The notes under the pieces were generated by a model that did no database searches, was not told where the DNA came from, and saw nothing but the letters and a program-made list of their open reading frames with translations. Positions 62,501 through 64,000 of a stretch of 64,000 bases of DNA are shown in pieces. Within the stretch, counting starts at the first letter, position 1; each line of letters opens with the position of its first letter. This DNA is from Xanthostigma xanthostigma (lineage: Eukaryota > Arthropoda > Insecta > Raphidioptera > Raphidiidae), in NCBI GenBank assembly GCA_963575645.1, contig OY754467.1, positions 32,857,108 through 32,921,107 of the forward strand, written 5' to 3'. Position numbers and translations under genes: made by a program.

Positions 62501-62998
62501 AGAGCTGACGACGAATTTAGGGTAGGTATGTATTTTAGGAAAGTTGAAATAATAAAAAAACAGTATTTTGTCAATCGGTGAATCTAAAAATCACGAGTCT
62601 GGCAGATCGTTTGCTGTTATTTCGCTTCTGCGCAGAATATGACATTTGCAAGAAAATAAACCAAAAAATATGTTTTAGGCAGCTTGAACTTTTTTTAATC
62701 TTTTATTTTAGCATTTATATAATCCAGAAATAAAAAACCCAGACTATTTTGTCGGTTTTAAAGTATGACCTGATCCCCCTTAAAATATTTAATTAATATA
62801 CCCAACAATTATAAACGTCTAAAATAAAAGTTATAAAAAAAAAACAAGTTGCCTAAAACATCTTTTTTTGGTTTATTTTTTTGCAAATGTCATATGCTGC
62901 GCAGAAGCGAAATAACCGCAAACGCCATTGATAAAATATTGTTTTTTTAATTATTTCAACTTGCCTAAAATACATACCCTAAATACGTTGTCAGCTCT
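62501..62998. mobile_element. Short foldback, same ends as the 14.2-kb element
   Basis: AGAGCTGACGACGAATTTAG at the left and CTAAATACGTTGTCAGCTCT at the right pair. Arms include GTATGTATTTTAGG, ATTTCGCTTCTGCGCAGAAT and ATATGTTTTAGGCAGCTTGA. It appears to be the arm pair of the 14218-16140 element without the 1-kb centre. Confidence 0.72.
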
Positions 62999-63220
62999 CC
63001 GATTATAAGTGTCAGTACCGAGTAACACTTTATCAAAGTAATGTTTCTTTATGATATTACCTTAGCGAATCTCCGCAAATTTCAGTTACTTGACCATAAT
63101 TTTGAAATCTATCACAATTATTTTTTTTATTTATTTGAAAGAAATCAAAATACATAGTATCAATAACAATATCGACCCAAATGAAATAGTTTCAAACGAT
63201 TTATACACGAAAATGATCAT

Positions 63221-63378
63221 AAAAATTAAAATAGTTACTTTTTACCACAAGTTTTATTAGCGGATGTACCTACATTCCGGGAGCTAAACTAGTTTAGTTT
63301 AGATGAGAGCATAGCTCCCGAAATGTACATCCGCTAATAAAACTGTTGTGGTAAGAAGTAACTATTTTTTATTTTTGT
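63221..63378. repeat. Hairpin, arms about 65 bp
   Basis: AAAATTAAAATAGTTACTTT then TTACCACAAGTTTTATTAGC and GGATGTACCTACATTCCGGG pair with the right arm (CCCGAAATGTACATCCGC through GTAACTATTTTTTATTTT). The loop is about 30 bases. It would fold if transcribed as part of the intron. Confidence 0.78.
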
Positions 63379-64000
63379 TTCAACCACAGTGCTCTTAATA
63401 TTTGTATGAAAATGATTATAATTTAATGTAACAGAGTATTTGGCAAGTGGTGCTTGTGTTGTGTTCTATTCTCCTTTGACTGGCAATGAATTATTTAAAC
63501 AGCTGTCACCATTAGGCATCTATTAACCAGTGTTGGAGTTCTATCAGACGTAAACCGTTCACGTTTTTATTTAAAAATAAAAATAACAGTACGGTATCAA
63601 ATAAGGGAATGGGTAAAAAACCAGTGTAATACACACTGGAATCAACCTTGGTTCGTCTTTCACATTTATGTTTTTACAATATTACACCACTAGTCATTTA
63701 ATTTTGTGTTCTAAAAAGAACAACTTTATTTTATACATTTGAAAGTAGAAATACGATCGGAAGTCTTTTTATGTGCCTGTTTAAGACCTGTAGAACTATA
63801 ATAAAAGTTAGCACTATTACAACACAAAAGCTCCGATCTTGCGTCTGTTCGATTTGTATTAAAGCTTATAAATAATGCATGACAGGTTGTACGTGGTAAA
63901 GTACATCTCCGATAGGCTTACAAAGAACTCTTCCTTTAATTCCAAGCTTAGTCGGTGGAAATACCGGTTCTTAGTGCGTCACGTTTGCTTCGAAGATAAG

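Larger units (their letters stand above)
62246..64000. other. Start of intron 5 of the NPDC1-like gene, to window end
   Basis: Starts with the donor GTGAGT. No further exon was found; the acidic C-terminal tail expected for the family does not occur in any frame. Two foldbacks (62501-62998, 63221-63378) lie inside. The last 600 bases show nothing else. Confidence 0.65.

Noticed and set aside
1-64000. Endogenous virus copies, bacterial operons, rRNA or a classical tRNA
   Set aside because: I looked for capsid, polymerase and structural motifs, rRNA words and cloverleaf patterns on both strands and found none beyond the transposon fragments listed.

Overview
This is animal nuclear DNA, most likely from an insect with a large, AT-rich, transposon-packed genome. 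Three things point that way. The one host gene I can reconstruct has GT-AG introns of up to 29 kb and encodes an arthropod-looking NPDC1/CAB-1 family protein. The repeats are of kinds common in insect genomes: Helitrons starting near TCTATACTAATATTAT and ending CTAG, hAT and PIF/Harbinger MITEs, Penelope-like elements and a jockey/CR1-type LINE. There is no sign of bacterial gene organisation. The insect order cannot be fixed from this sequence alone.

Host gene: five coding exons on the plus strand (17883-17958, 29688-29726, 30612-30830, 32676-33012, 62084-62245) join in one open frame of 277 residues and then run off the right edge. Every junction has GT-AG borders and compatible phase. The product is a type I membrane protein: signal peptide, acidic and proline-rich ectodomain, one transmembrane helix at about residues 195-221, then a conserved juxtamembrane cytoplasmic segment (YPAYGVTGP, AQSAQMYHYQHQKQQ). 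The conserved acidic C-terminal tail of the family is not in the window. Introns are about 11.7, 0.9, 1.8 and 29.1 kb.

Layout: 1-17.8 kb is upstream DNA with no gene I can support. It holds a 281-bp foldback, a Harbinger MITE, a 215-bp palindrome followed by a tandem array, a TIR element with 156-bp subrepeats, a 65-bp tandem array, a 1.28-kb foldback around a transposase fragment, and a 1.9-kb foldback with a nested hAT element. Intron 1 (18.0-29.7 kb) holds a 5'-truncated Penelope-like element with a GIY-YIG domain, two Helitron remnants, a hAT MITE with perfect 8-bp target duplications, and a nested complex at 27.8-29.6 kb. Intron 3 (30.8-32.7 kb) holds a three-layer nest: a LINE fragment inside an element with 8-bp duplications inside a pogo-like element. 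Intron 4 (33.0-62.1 kb) holds large foldbacks (36.3, 38.0, 48.1, 51.2, 53.2 kb), one of which carries a fragment of a Ginger/KRBA2-type integrase, plus Helitrons, more Harbinger MITEs and two hAT elements with 8-bp duplications.

The strongest observations are the NPDC1-like gene, the repeated use of long inverted-repeat foldback elements, and several insertion events dated by target duplications and by empty sites present elsewhere in the window. I found no tRNA, rRNA, CRISPR array or intact autonomous transposon.
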